Assembly (NCBI GenBank): GCA_902790625.1
Contig: CADASP010000001.1
Coordinates: 1-64,000 of the forward strand
Length of the DNA: 64,000 nucleotides
Direction: 5' to 3'
Origin: an uncultured Prevotellaceae bacterium
GTDB lineage: Bacteria; Bacteroidota; Bacteroidia; Bacteroidales; Bacteroidaceae
This document shows positions 16,539-26,407 of the stretch, in pieces. The position numbers were made by a program, and so were the translations under genes. The notes beneath the pieces are model-generated. The model saw nothing but the letters and a program-made list of their open reading frames with translations. It was not told the origin of the DNA and did not search any database. Positions within the stretch are counted from its first letter, which is position 1. Every line of letters starts with the position of its first letter.

Positions 16539-17003
16539 ATGAATGAAACAATCAACATATACCACGGAAGTAATGTTCTGGTGGAAATGCCGCAAATCAT
16601 TGTATCAGGGTTTTATAAAGACTTTGGTTATGGCTTTTATTGTACCAACATAGAGACCCAAGCGCGAAAATGGGCACTGACCAAGAAAGGGGACAGCATC
16701 GTTTCCGTGTATTCTTACCAAGAGGATAAAAGCTTGAAATTGTTGTCTTTTCCGCAGATGACAGAGGAATGGCTTGACTTCGTTGTCAATTGCCGTCGCG
16801 GAATCAAGCATGACTATGATATTGTGGAGGGGCCGATGGCCGATGACCAAATATGGGACTATGTTGAAGACTTCATTGAAGGGAGTATCACCAGAGAAGC
16901 GTTCTGGGTACTGGCAAAGTTTAAGCATCCTACGCATCAGATTGTTTTTTGCACCCCCAAGTCGCTAAGCACTATCAAGTTTGAAAGGAGCATAAAACTA
17001 TGA
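16539..17003 (+). CDS. DUF3990 family protein, putative ADP-ribosyltransferase-fold toxin
   Basis: 154 residues, soluble. Conserved DUF3990 features: YHGS near residue 8, DFGYGFYCT near 28-36, and an AxxWA element, which together resemble the NAD-binding start of ADP-ribosyltransferases. The stop overlaps the next gene's start by 4 bp (ATGA). DUF3990 genes are commonly paired with DUF3791 genes in an arrangement that looks like a toxin-antitoxin unit; toxin activity here is inferred. The pair is visibly less GC-rich than its neighbours and is flanked by intergenic AT-rich DNA, consistent with acquisition. Confidence 0.8.
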   Translation: MNETINIYHGSNVLVEMPQIIVSGFYKDFGYGFYCTNIETQARKWALTKKGDSIVSVYSYQEDKSLKLLSFPQMTEEWLDFVVNCRRGIKHDYDIVEGPMADDQIWDYVEDFIEGSITREAFWVLAKFKHPTHQIVFCTPKSLSTIKFERSIKL

Positions 17004-17470
17004 CAAATGTATATTTCCCCAGCGAGGTGATAAAGACCGACGATCTATATTTCGTTTGCTACATGGTAGAGCGCATAGCAAGGCATTTGAAGCAGCCAAA
17101 CAGCTACGTCGTTAACGCCATGGGGCACGACGAGCTGGCAAAAAAACTGTCGCTGGCAGATGTGCTGCATGCCATGAATCCCTTGCAGGTAGAAGCAGAC
17201 TGGATGGAGGAGTTCCACCTACAGCCGGGCGATTATGATGTGGCAAACGTAGACCCTGAGCTTTGCCCAAGGATTCCAACTGCCACACAGATGGGGAAAG
17301 TCTACAAACGACTCATCTTGAGCACCATGATGCCCGGTGAGGATTATGCCGATGCCCTGTTGCGGGTTTACAACAACCCTATCTGCAAGGTGCTCGACAA
17401 TTATAATTGCAGTGCCTATTACGAACCGTCGCCCTACATCACGCGCAGCTATTTCGCTGGCGGCTTTTAG
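17000..17470 (+). CDS. DUF3791-like partner of the DUF3990 gene
   Basis: 156 residues. The N-terminal half (about 8-75: DDLYFVCYMVERIARHL, then LADVLHAMN) resembles DUF3791. The C-terminal half (about 75-156) is an extra region with a helical segment and a Tyr-rich tail (YEPSPYITRSYF) that I do not recognise. Translationally coupled to the DUF3990 gene. By context it would be the neutralising partner; most DUF3791 proteins are about half this length, so the extra domain is notable. Confidence 0.7.
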   Translation: MTNVYFPSEVIKTDDLYFVCYMVERIARHLKQPNSYVVNAMGHDELAKKLSLADVLHAMNPLQVEADWMEEFHLQPGDYDVANVDPELCPRIPTATQMGKVYKRLILSTMMPGEDYADALLRVYNNPICKVLDNYNCSAYYEPSPYITRSYFAGGF

Positions 17471-17757
17471 GGATTGACATCTGGTCGCTCTTGTTATCAA
17501 AGCGACGCAAGAACTTGGAAAATATTGGAAGCGTAGGGACAGACCTTGTGTCTGTCAGCAAACAATTTAGCCACGCGGACGGACACAAGACCTGCCCCTA
17601 CGGCAACGATTCGCTACGAGAAGTGGATACATCAATTTGAACGCCCTACTTCGAAATAGCACTGGCCTTTCGGCCCCTTCAGGCCAAAAGAAACGCACAA
17701 AAACGGAATCGCCAAGCATTATTCTCGTTTTTTATTTCTTGTTTCGGAAATAATTCG
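17471..17757. other. Intergenic region before the GH31 operon
   Basis: Contains an inverted repeat pair at 17532-17603 and an AT-rich promoter zone. No gene is supported. Confidence 0.7.
17532..17603. repeat. Inverted repeat pair downstream of the DUF3990/DUF3791 unit
   Basis: Arms 17532-17556 (begins CGTAGGGACAGACCTTGTGT) and 17577-17603 are reverse complements with about four mismatches, separated by 20 nt. It could terminate the upstream pair or be a mobile palindrome. Confidence 0.7.
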
Positions 17758-17765
17758 TAAATTTG
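17739..17765 (+). promoter_or_regulatory. GH31-tamB-tamL promoter
   Basis: TTG, 16-nt spacer, TAAATTTG. It lies 81 nt upstream of the GH31 start codon. Confidence 0.5.
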
Positions 17766-17845
17766 CAGCAAACTTCTTGCACGGTGTCGGCAGCGACACC
17801 GTCGACAGCACTGGCAAGGAGCTGACACATAAAAACGCTGAAACA

Positions 17846-19402
17846 ATGAAAAGGACAATGATGGCAGCATGGCTGATGGCGGCAAGCATGCTCGCGATGG
17901 CACAAGGAGCGACTGGCGGCGTGGCCAAGCGCTGCCCTCCCCTCACTCCCGCCTGGGCCTTCGGTCATATCGTGTGGGAAGACAGCATCAACACCACGAC
18001 TGGAGCCGAGCGCATCGTGAACGGCTATATAGAACGGGGCATCCCCGTGGATGCCGTCATCATCGACAGCCCGTGGAGCACCAGCTACAACGACTTCACA
18101 TGGGACGACCAGCGCTATGCCGACCCCGTGGCCATGATGAAGGGCTTTGCCGCCCGTGGCGTGCGCACCATCCTGTGGCTGACGGGATGCGTGAACACCC
18201 AGTGCAAGGACACGCGCCAGCAGAAGGCGGCCACCTACGACGAGGTGGTGGCCCACAACTATGGCGTTGACAACAGCAAACCCTACAAATGGTGGAAGGG
18301 CACAGGCCAGCACATCGACTTCACCAACGCCGAGGCCACCCAGTGGTGGTATGGCCAGCTCGACAAGGTGTTCAATGAGTATGTGTATGGCTGGAAGGTG
18401 GACCAGGGCGAGCAGCACCTGCCCGCCGACTTCGACACCTCTATAGGCCACATGACCAACGAGGAGTTTCGCCACTACTACTACGATGCGATGTACGACT
18501 ACACCGTGGGTCGCAAGCGCGAGGGCATCATCATCGCCCGCCCCTACTCGCACCAAGGCGGTCTGGAGGCCAGCGTGGAGAAGATGAACATGGGCTGGTG
18601 TGGCGACTTCGGCGGCGACTGGGACGGTCTGCGTCTGCAGATTGACAACATCTACCGCTCGTGCCAATATGGCTATGGTGCCGTGGGCTGCGAGGTGGGA
18701 GGCTTCTTCGGTGCCAGGAGCAAGGCCGTGCAGCTGGCCCGCTATGCCCAGTTTGGCTGCACCACCGCCTGCATCATCAACGGCGGCGAGAACGGCCCCT
18801 TCTCGGCACACCTGCCGTGGTGGCACAGTCAGGAGGTGGAGCAGGTGTACCGCTGGTGCGTAGACTGGATGAAGCGGCTCGTGCCCTATAAGTTCTCTAC
18901 CGTGGTGGACGCCCATCTGCAGGGCGGCTCGCTGCTGCAGAACACCAACCTGCAGGAGCTGAGCCACCAGATAGGAGCCGACATCTTTGTGAAGGCCATC
19001 GACAAAAACGACGGCCATGCCGTCTTCCATCTGCCCTCCAGCGGACAGTGGATTGACTACTGGACGGGCGAGCGCCATCAGGGCGGTTCGCTCATCGAGG
19101 GCACTTGGCCGCTGCAGCAGTTCCCGCTGTATGTGCGCGCCGGAGCCATCATTCCCCAGCGCGATGCCGCCAAGCCCGGCAAGACCGTATTCAACATCTA
19201 CCCCAGCAAGCAGATGGAAGAGCGCATCTTCCACTTGCCCACCACCGACGGCATCGACTACTACAACTGCCGCGTGAGCTACGACCCGCAGCAGCAGCGC
19301 GTCACCCTCGACGCCGACCGCTCCGTGGAGGCCGTCTTCGTGGTGGGCCAGAAGCAAGTGGCCGCCAAGGGGAGCCGCATCAGCAAGCGCATCAAGCAAT
19401 AG
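17846..19402 (+). CDS. Glycoside hydrolase family 31
   Basis: Retaining alpha-glycosidase or alpha-xylosidase-type enzyme. 518 residues from ATG 17846, chosen because it gives a clean signal peptide (MKRTMMAAWLMAASMLAMAQ); an in-frame ATG 69 bp upstream would hide it. Catalytic barrel motifs: IIDSPW near 72-77, nucleophile Asp186 in GWKVDQGE, and acid/base Asp254 in WCGDFGGDWDG. It is shorter than most GH31 enzymes (usually 600 or more) because it lacks most of the N-terminal mutarotase-like sandwich. Probably periplasmic. Substrate cannot be set from sequence. tamB begins 7 bp downstream. Confidence 0.92.
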   Translation: MKRTMMAAWLMAASMLAMAQGATGGVAKRCPPLTPAWAFGHIVWEDSINTTTGAERIVNGYIERGIPVDAVIIDSPWSTSYNDFTWDDQRYADPVAMMKGFAARGVRTILWLTGCVNTQCKDTRQQKAATYDEVVAHNYGVDNSKPYKWWKGTGQHIDFTNAEATQWWYGQLDKVFNEYVYGWKVDQGEQHLPADFDTSIGHMTNEEFRHYYYDAMYDYTVGRKREGIIIARPYSHQGGLEASVEKMNMGWCGDFGGDWDGLRLQIDNIYRSCQYGYGAVGCEVGGFFGARSKAVQLARYAQFGCTTACIINGGENGPFSAHLPWWHSQEVEQVYRWCVDWMKRLVPYKFSTVVDAHLQGGSLLQNTNLQELSHQIGADIFVKAIDKNDGHAVFHLPSSGQWIDYWTGERHQGGSLIEGTWPLQQFPLYVRAGAIIPQRDAAKPGKTVFNIYPSKQMEERIFHLPTTDGIDYYNCRVSYDPQQQRVTLDADRSVEAVFVVGQKQVAAKGSRISKRIKQ

Positions 19403-19409
19403 AGCGACC

Positions 19410-22400
19410 ATGCGAATCAAAAAGACGTTCAAGTGGATAACGATAGTGCTGCTCACGCCAGTAGTGCTGTTCGTGGTGCTCACCGCCCTGCTCTATGTGC
19501 CGTTCGTGCAGAACTGGGTGGCACAGCAGGTGGCCTCGTATGCCTCGCGGCAGACGGGCTACAACATCACCGTGGAGCACATCGACTTGGACTTCCCTCT
19601 CGACCTGGGCATCGACGGCATACGAATAGAGAAGGACACCACGGTGATGGCCGATATTGAGCGCGCCGTGGTCGACGTGAAGCTGTGGCCCCTGCTGAAG
19701 GGCAACGTGGTGCTCGACGCGCTGGAGCTGCGCGAGGCGAAGCTGAACACGATGGACATGATAGGCGACACGCGGCTGCAGGGCCGCATAGGCTGTCTGA
19801 CGCTCACCTCGCCCGGCATCGACCTGGAGCGCATGGAGGTGGAGCTGCGCGGACCGCGACTGAGCAACACCGACCTAACCATCTTCATGAGCGACACCGC
19901 CGCCGTCGACACCAGCTCCACCGCCGGATGGCGCGTGCGCTTCGACCGCTTCGAGCTGGAGCACACCTGCATCGCCATCGTCACCGACTCGGCGGCCCTC
20001 TTCCCCGACACTGCCATGCGCATCGGTGCCTGCATGCCCATGGCGTGCATAGAGAATGCCGACCTGGACCTGGGCGTGGGGCGCTACGCCTTCGGACCCA
20101 TCAAGTGGCAGGACGGCTCGGCAAGCTATGACCACATGGCGGCGCTGAAGGACATCAACCTCGAACTCGACTCATTATTATATTATAGCGACTATGTGAG
20201 CGTGGGCATCAGCCAAGCCAGTCTGCGCGAGGACTCGCTGCAGGTGAGCCTAAGCGAGCTGAGCGGCACCGTGGTCATGGATGGCGACCAGCTGACACTG
20301 GGCCGACTGAAGGGAGCGGCCACGGCCATGGTGGACGACAAGCCGCTGACCGTGCACGCCAGCGTAGACGGCAATCTGGACCAGCTCGACGTGGAGCACG
20401 TGACGCTCTCCATGCCCACCGTGCTCCACGCCGAGGCCAGCGGCACACTGGCCAACATCATGGACATGGAGCGCATGAAGGCCAACCTGCAGCTGCAGGC
20501 CGACGGCTACGACCTGGCAAAGCTATCGATGGTGAAGAGCCTCGCCCCCGGCATGACGCTGCCCAAGGGACTGAAGCTGCAGGGCGACATCGACACCAAC
20601 GATGGCAAGGCACGAGCCGACCTGACGCTGCGCGACGGCGGCGGGCTGGCACGGCTCAAAGGGTCCTATCATCTTGTGTCGTCGGCAGCCGAAGGTCAGC
20701 TGTCGCTACGCCAGTTCAACCTGCGCCACTTCCTGCCCGCCGACTCGTTGGGACTGGTCACTGCCGATGCCAAGCTGCGCGCCGACGGCTCGTGGAAACG
20801 CTTGGAGGCAGAGATAGACCTGCACCGCATGCAGTATGGCCATTGGCAGATAGACAGCACCCACGCCAAGGGCACCCTGCACAACGGCCATCTGATGGCC
20901 GAGGTGGAGAGCCGTAGCAGTCTGGTTGGCGGCACGGCCACCATCGATGCACAGATGGGCAACAACAGCCTGAAGGGCACCATCGACACCAACATGGCCG
21001 CCATCGACCTGCATGCCTTGGGCTTCGCCGACGTACCCACCGTGGTGGGCATGAACGGCAGCATCGACATCGACAGCGACCTGAAGTACAACCACCGTCT
21101 GTCGGCATTGGTCACCGACATCTATATTCGCGACAGCGTGCAAACACGACACACCGAGAAACTGGGCGTGCTGCTCAAAACCGGCCGAGACACCACCACC
21201 GTGCGCATGCAGAGTGGCGACCTCATCGTGAAATACGACAGCAGCCAAGGCTATGAGCAGCTCTTGAACAGCTTGACGGCACTGGCCGACAACATCGGCG
21301 AGCAGTTGCGCAGCCGCACCATCGACCAGCCTCAGCTGAAGCTGCTGCTGCCCACCGGCCACCTCTATGCCACCAGCCAGCGCGGCAACCCCTTGGCCGA
21401 CCTGCTGCGCCGCTCGTTTGACATCGGATTCGAGCAACTCGACATCGACCTGACCACCTCGCCCACCACGGGCATCAACGGCACAGCCCGACTGCTGGGA
21501 CTCAGCAGCGGCGATGTGCTCATCGACACCATGCGCATCTCGCTGGTAGAGAAAAGCCAAGGACTGACCTTCAATGGGCAGGTGACCAACAACCGACGCA
21601 ACAAGATGGCTACGTTCAACGTGCTCTTCGACGGCCGTCTACAGGAGCATGGAGCCAGCTTCGGCGTGCGCTATTTCGACGAGAAGGGGCTGCGCAACAT
21701 CCGCATCGGAGCCAAGGCCGAGATGGTGGCACTGCCAGAGGCCAACGACGCGAACGCCACGGGCATACGCTTCGAACTCATCCCGTCGAGGCCCACGTTG
21801 GGATACAAGGAGTTTGAGTTGAACAGCGACAATTATCTGCTGCTGCACGACAACCTGAAGCTGGAGGCCAACGTTGACCTAAAGGCCGACGATGGCACTC
21901 ACCTGAAGATTTACTCAGCCGACCAGGACAGCACGTTGCTGCAAGACCTCACCGTGAGCGTGCACCAGATGGACCTGGGCGAGCTAACGGGAGGCATCTC
22001 GCTGCTGCCCAACATTGCGGGTAAGCTGGAGGGCGACTTCCACCTGATGATGGACCAGCAGCACAACACCTCGGTGGCCAGCGACATTCATGTAGACCAG
22101 ATGGCCTACGAGGGTAGTCCCATCGGTAACCTCGGCTCGGAGTTCGTCTACCTGCTGCGCGAAGACGGCACACACGTCGTCGATGGCAACCTGCAGCTCG
22201 ACGACGAGGAGATAGGCACCCTGCAAGGCTCCTACAGTGGAGCGGGCAAAGGGCTGCTCGACGCCACCCTGACACTGAGCGCCATGCCACTGAGCATGGC
22301 CAATGGATTCATGCCCGACCAGCTGCTGGGATTTGAGGGCACCGCCGACGGAGAACTCAGCATGAAGGGAGCCATCGACGAACTGAAGATGAACGGCGAG

Positions 22401-23936
22401 CTGCGCATCAGCAGCGGATACCTCGTCAGCAATCCATACGGCATGCGCATGCGCTTTGGCGACACTCCCCTGCAAATCAAGGACTCCAAGCTGCTGTTCG
22501 ACGACTTCGCCCTTTATTCCTACAACGACAACCCGCTCAGCATCAGCGGCAGCGTCGACTTCAACGAGTCGTCGCAGGAGGCCGTCGACCTGCGCTTGCG
22601 GGCCCGTAACTTCCAGCTCATCAATGCCAAGCAGCGCAAGGAGTCGGTGGCCTACGGGCGTATGTTCGTCAATTTCTTCTCGCGCCTCAGCGGCAATCTC
22701 GACCAGTTGAACATGCGCGGACGCCTCGACGTGCTGGGCACCACCGACCTGAACTATATCCTGCTCGACTCGCCGCTCTCCACCGACAACCAGATGGACG
22801 AGCTGGTGCGCTTCACCGACTTCAGCGACACCATACAGGCGGTGGTGGTGCGGCCTGAGAGCGATGCCCTCGACATCGACATGCAGCTCAGCATCGACCA
22901 GGGCGCCCACGTGCGCTGCGCCCTCAACGCCGACCAGACCAACTATGTCGACCTGCTGGGCGGCGGCAACCTGCGGCTGCTCATGGGCACCGAAGGCATG
23001 AACCTCTCGGGCCGCTACACCGTGGAGACCGGCACGATGAAGTATTCGCTGCCCATCATCCCGCTCAAGACGTTCAGCATCAGCCAAGGCAGCTACGTAG
23101 AGTTCACCGGCGACCCCGCCAACCCCCAGCTCAACCTCACCGCCACGGAGCGCAGAAGGACACAGGTGGCCGGCAGCGACGGGCAGCCGCGCACCGTGAT
23201 ATTCGACTGCGGCGTGGTCATCACGCAGACATTAGAGAACATGGGCTTGCAGTTCATCATTTCAGCGCCCGAAGACATGCAGGTGCAGAACGACCTGTCG
23301 GCCATGAGCCTTGAACAGCGCGGCAAGCTGGCCGTGACGATGCTCACCACGGGCATGTATCTCAACGACGGAAATACGGGGTCGTTCTCGATGAACTCGG
23401 CCCTCAGCTCGTTCCTGCAAAGCGAAATCAACAACATAGCCGCCGGAGCGCTGAAGACCGTAGACCTGCAGCTGGGCCTCGACAACAGCACCGATGCCAC
23501 GGGGCAGACGCACACCGACTACTCCTTCCGCTTTGCCAAACGCTTCTGGAACAACCGCCTCAACGTGCAGATAGGCGGCAAGGTGAGCACGGGTGCCGAC
23601 ATGCAAGGCCAACAGCAGTCGTTCTTCGACAATGTCACCATGGAGTACCGTCTATCGCCCACCAGCAACAAATACGTCAAGCTGTTCTATAAGCAGAATG
23701 TCTACGACTGGCTCGAAGGCTACACCGGCGAATATGGCGGCGGCTTCATCTGGAAGCGAAAGCTGGACAGCCTGTTCGACATCTTCAAGCCCACCAGGCG
23801 GCTTACCCCCAACACCTTGCGAAGAGAGGGGGGTAGTCCATACTCAACGCCTCCCGTGCGGGAGGGGGGCTTAGACAGCATTGCCCGACCCGCTGCGCGA
23901 CAAGACTCCATACATAGTATTGATAGTATTAGATAG
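19410..23936 (+). CDS. tamB: Translocation and assembly module protein TamB
   Basis: 1508-residue AsmA/TamB-type bridge protein spanning the periplasm. One N-terminal transmembrane anchor (about 8-30), a long beta-repeat shaft, and the conserved TamB C-terminal domain from about 1050 (SIGYLVSNPYG-like, LRLLMGTEGMNLSGRYTVETG, then IGGKVSTGADM). Implicated in envelope lipid transport and outer-membrane protein assembly with its outer-membrane partner. The last ~50 residues contain NTLRREGGSPYSTPPVREGG, encoded by two copies of a GC-rich palindrome, and the final SIHSIDSIR is encoded by GATAGTATT repeats: both are repeat-derived additions. tamL follows 12 bp later. Confidence 0.92.
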   Translation: MRIKKTFKWITIVLLTPVVLFVVLTALLYVPFVQNWVAQQVASYASRQTGYNITVEHIDLDFPLDLGIDGIRIEKDTTVMADIERAVVDVKLWPLLKGNVVLDALELREAKLNTMDMIGDTRLQGRIGCLTLTSPGIDLERMEVELRGPRLSNTDLTIFMSDTAAVDTSSTAGWRVRFDRFELEHTCIAIVTDSAALFPDTAMRIGACMPMACIENADLDLGVGRYAFGPIKWQDGSASYDHMAALKDINLELDSLLYYSDYVSVGISQASLREDSLQVSLSELSGTVVMDGDQLTLGRLKGAATAMVDDKPLTVHASVDGNLDQLDVEHVTLSMPTVLHAEASGTLANIMDMERMKANLQLQADGYDLAKLSMVKSLAPGMTLPKGLKLQGDIDTNDGKARADLTLRDGGGLARLKGSYHLVSSAAEGQLSLRQFNLRHFLPADSLGLVTADAKLRADGSWKRLEAEIDLHRMQYGHWQIDSTHAKGTLHNGHLMAEVESRSSLVGGTATIDAQMGNNSLKGTIDTNMAAIDLHALGFADVPTVVGMNGSIDIDSDLKYNHRLSALVTDIYIRDSVQTRHTEKLGVLLKTGRDTTTVRMQSGDLIVKYDSSQGYEQLLNSLTALADNIGEQLRSRTIDQPQLKLLLPTGHLYATSQRGNPLADLLRRSFDIGFEQLDIDLTTSPTTGINGTARLLGLSSGDVLIDTMRISLVEKSQGLTFNGQVTNNRRNKMATFNVLFDGRLQEHGASFGVRYFDEKGLRNIRIGAKAEMVALPEANDANATGIRFELIPSRPTLGYKEFELNSDNYLLLHDNLKLEANVDLKADDGTHLKIYSADQDSTLLQDLTVSVHQMDLGELTGGISLLPNIAGKLEGDFHLMMDQQHNTSVASDIHVDQMAYEGSPIGNLGSEFVYLLREDGTHVVDGNLQLDDEEIGTLQGSYSGAGKGLLDATLTLSAMPLSMANGFMPDQLLGFEGTADGELSMKGAIDELKMNGELRISSGYLVSNPYGMRMRFGDTPLQIKDSKLLFDDFALYSYNDNPLSISGSVDFNESSQEAVDLRLRARNFQLINAKQRKESVAYGRMFVNFFSRLSGNLDQLNMRGRLDVLGTTDLNYILLDSPLSTDNQMDELVRFTDFSDTIQAVVVRPESDALDIDMQLSIDQGAHVRCALNADQTNYVDLLGGGNLRLLMGTEGMNLSGRYTVETGTMKYSLPIIPLKTFSISQGSYVEFTGDPANPQLNLTATERRRTQVAGSDGQPRTVIFDCGVVITQTLENMGLQFIISAPEDMQVQNDLSAMSLEQRGKLAVTMLTTGMYLNDGNTGSFSMNSALSSFLQSEINNIAAGALKTVDLQLGLDNSTDATGQTHTDYSFRFAKRFWNNRLNVQIGGKVSTGADMQGQQQSFFDNVTMEYRLSPTSNKYVKLFYKQNVYDWLEGYTGEYGGGFIWKRKLDSLFDIFKPTRRLTPNTLRREGGSPYSTPPVREGGLDSIARPAARQDSIHSIDSIR
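23811..23876. repeat. Inverted pair of palindromic elements inside the tamB 3' end
   Basis: Left copy about 23811-23840 (CTTACCCCCAACACC, GGGGGGTAG) and right copy 23853-23876 (CCTCCCGTGCGGGAGGGGGGC) are opposite in orientation with a 12-nt spacer. Both are translated in frame. Confidence 0.7.
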
Positions 23937-23972
23937 TATTGATAGTATTTGATAGGAATGATAGTATCAGAT
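23916..23972. repeat. GATAGTATT short tandem array
   Basis: About six degenerate units spanning the tamB stop codon and the tamL start codon; it encodes the last residues of TamB and the first of TamL. Confidence 0.75.
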
Positions 23973-26402
23973 AGAATCCTTCAGCTTGTTCTGGCCTTAC
24001 CCCTGCGGAGTGGATTGGGGGCGGGACTTGTTGGGGTATTATTTCTCTGCCTGCTCGCTGCCTGCTCCACCACGAAGCATATCCCCGACGGCGACCAGCT
24101 CTTCATAGGTCTGAAGCCGATAGAATATACCGACTACGAGGCCAGCGACCACGCCACCACCGTGAAGGAAGAGCTGGAGGCCGCCCTGGCCACCGCCCCC
24201 AACGGTGCCCTCTTCGGCAGCAGCTACTACCGCACGCCCTTCCCCTACGGTCTGTGGATATGGAATGCCACCACCGACTCGCACGGCGTGCTGAAGCGAT
24301 GGCTGAACCGCACGCTGGGCAAGGCACCCGTGCTGATGAGCCAGGTGAACCCCGCCCTGCGCGCACAGGTGGCCCGACAGGTGCTGCGCTCCAATGGCTA
24401 CATGCATGGCGACGTCACCTACGAGGAGCAGACGCAGAAGAACCCCAAGAAGGCCAAGATTGCCTACACCGTGCACATGGACTCGCTGATGCTTGTCGAC
24501 ACGCTCAGCTATGTGGGCTTCCCCCCCGCCATGCAGCATCTCATCGACAGCACCCGCCACGAGGCTCTCGTCGACTCTGGCAAGCCTTTCTGCGTGCAGA
24601 ACCTCGACGGCGAGCGCCAGCGCGTGAGCCAGCTGATGCGCAACAACGGATTCTTCTACTATCAGTCGAACTACGCCTCCTATCTGGCCGACACCTTCGG
24701 CGTGCAGAATCGTGCCCGTCTGCGCCTGCAGCTGGCCGACTCGCTGCCGCCCGAAGCACTGCGCCCTTGGCGCATCGGCACCATCAGCATGCGCATGAGG
24801 CGCTCGGCGCGCGAGCAGACCGACAGCGCCTTGGAACGCCGAGCACTGAAAATCATGTTCCAAGGAAAGCACGCCCCCATCCGCCCCGGCGTGGTGCTGC
24901 GCAACATGAAGCTCAGGCCCCGTCAGCTCTTCAGCTATGCCGACTATCAGGAGTCGATGCAGAAGGTGAACGGCATGGGCGTCTTCAGCTCTGTCGACTT
25001 CCAGTTCACGCCCGCCAATGGCGACACGCTCGACCTCCTGCTCGACTGCATCTTCGACAAGCCTTACGACTTCTACGTAGAAACGAACTTCGTCAACCGC
25101 ACCATCGGCCGACTGGGGCCTGAGGTGAAGGTGGGTATCACACGGCGCAACGCCTTCCACGGTGGCGAGAAGCTCGACATCAACCTGCACGGAGCCTACG
25201 AGTGGGAGACCAGCAGCAAGGGCAGCAACATGAACTCCTATCAGTATGGTGCCGACGTGTCGGTGGAGTTCCCCCGCATCCTGTTCCTCCGCTTCAAGAG
25301 TCTGCGGCCAGAGAAGAGAATCAGAAGGCTCCGCCGCCGCTACTACACCACGCCCACCACCATTGCCAAGGTGACGAGCGACGTGGTGCGCCGCCCCAAC
25401 TACTACAAGATGCACATCGTCTCTGGCGAGTGGACCTATCGCTGGCAGCCATCGGCACAGAGCCGCCACGAGCTGTCGCCGCTCACGGTGAAATACCAGT
25501 TTATGAACAGCCACACCGAGCGCTTCGACAGTCTGATACTGGCCAATCCCTACCTCTCGGCCACCATGAGCGATTTCTTCATCCCCAAGATGCGCTACAC
25601 CTACACCTACGCCTCGCCACCCACGCTGCGCAACCCCATCCGCTGGGAGACCACCGTGGAGGAGAGCGGCAACCTGACCGCGCTCTTCGACGTGTTGGTG
25701 CAGGGCAATGGGTGGAACCAGAAGGACAAGACGCTCTTCAAAAACCCCTACTCGCAGTTCCTGAAGGTGGAGACCGACTTCACCAAGACTTGGTCGCTAT
25801 CGACGCACAGCAAGCTGGTGGCCCACCTCAACTACGGTCTGATGTGGAGCTATGGCAATTCCACAACAGCACCCTTTAGCGAGATGTTCTATGTGGGCGG
25901 TGCCAACAGCATCAGGGCCTTCCCCGTGCGCAGCATTGGCCCCGGTGCCTTCCCTGGCTTGGGTGACAGCAGACAGTTCTCCTATCTGATGCAGAATGGC
26001 GACGTGAAACTGCTGATGAACCTGGAACTGCGCCATCGGCTCGCGGGAAGCCTCTACGGTGCCGTGTTCCTCGATGCCGGAAACGTGTGGAGCTCGGAAG
26101 ACTGGTCAATCAGCGCCAACGATTTCGATGGGGAGCTTGACGATGACCCCTTAGTGACTGAGCTGGTGGACAGCTGGAACTCGCTGTTTGACAACAACCG
26201 CTTCCGCTTCCGCAATTTCCTGCGACAGATTGCCACGGGAACAGGCGTGGGACTGCGCTACGACCTCGACTTCCTGGTGCTGCGACTCGACTGGGGTTTT
26301 GGACTCCACCTGCCCTACAACACCGGGCACAGCGGCTACTTCAACATTCCGCGATTCAAGGACATGCACACCCTGCACTTTGCCATCGGATATCCCTTCT
26401 GA
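23949..26402 (+). CDS. tamL: TamL-type BamA/TamA-family outer-membrane lipoprotein
   Basis: 817 residues. Lipobox LLAAC with Cys39 after a hydrophobic segment (about 26-38), then three POTRA-like regions (about 40-350), then a 16-strand Omp85 barrel ending in an aromatic residue (FAIGYPF). A lipidated TamA homologue paired with TamB is the Bacteroidota arrangement called TamL. It acts with TamB in outer-membrane homeostasis. A start at ATG 23958 is also possible and would shorten the unusually long n-region, which is repeat-encoded. Confidence 0.9.
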   Translation: MIGMIVSDRILQLVLALPLRSGLGAGLVGVLFLCLLAACSTTKHIPDGDQLFIGLKPIEYTDYEASDHATTVKEELEAALATAPNGALFGSSYYRTPFPYGLWIWNATTDSHGVLKRWLNRTLGKAPVLMSQVNPALRAQVARQVLRSNGYMHGDVTYEEQTQKNPKKAKIAYTVHMDSLMLVDTLSYVGFPPAMQHLIDSTRHEALVDSGKPFCVQNLDGERQRVSQLMRNNGFFYYQSNYASYLADTFGVQNRARLRLQLADSLPPEALRPWRIGTISMRMRRSAREQTDSALERRALKIMFQGKHAPIRPGVVLRNMKLRPRQLFSYADYQESMQKVNGMGVFSSVDFQFTPANGDTLDLLLDCIFDKPYDFYVETNFVNRTIGRLGPEVKVGITRRNAFHGGEKLDINLHGAYEWETSSKGSNMNSYQYGADVSVEFPRILFLRFKSLRPEKRIRRLRRRYYTTPTTIAKVTSDVVRRPNYYKMHIVSGEWTYRWQPSAQSRHELSPLTVKYQFMNSHTERFDSLILANPYLSATMSDFFIPKMRYTYTYASPPTLRNPIRWETTVEESGNLTALFDVLVQGNGWNQKDKTLFKNPYSQFLKVETDFTKTWSLSTHSKLVAHLNYGLMWSYGNSTTAPFSEMFYVGGANSIRAFPVRSIGPGAFPGLGDSRQFSYLMQNGDVKLLMNLELRHRLAGSLYGAVFLDAGNVWSSEDWSISANDFDGELDDDPLVTELVDSWNSLFDNNRFRFRNFLRQIATGTGVGLRYDLDFLVLRLDWGFGLHLPYNTGHSGYFNIPRFKDMHTLHFAIGYPF

Positions 26403-26407
26403 ACTCT

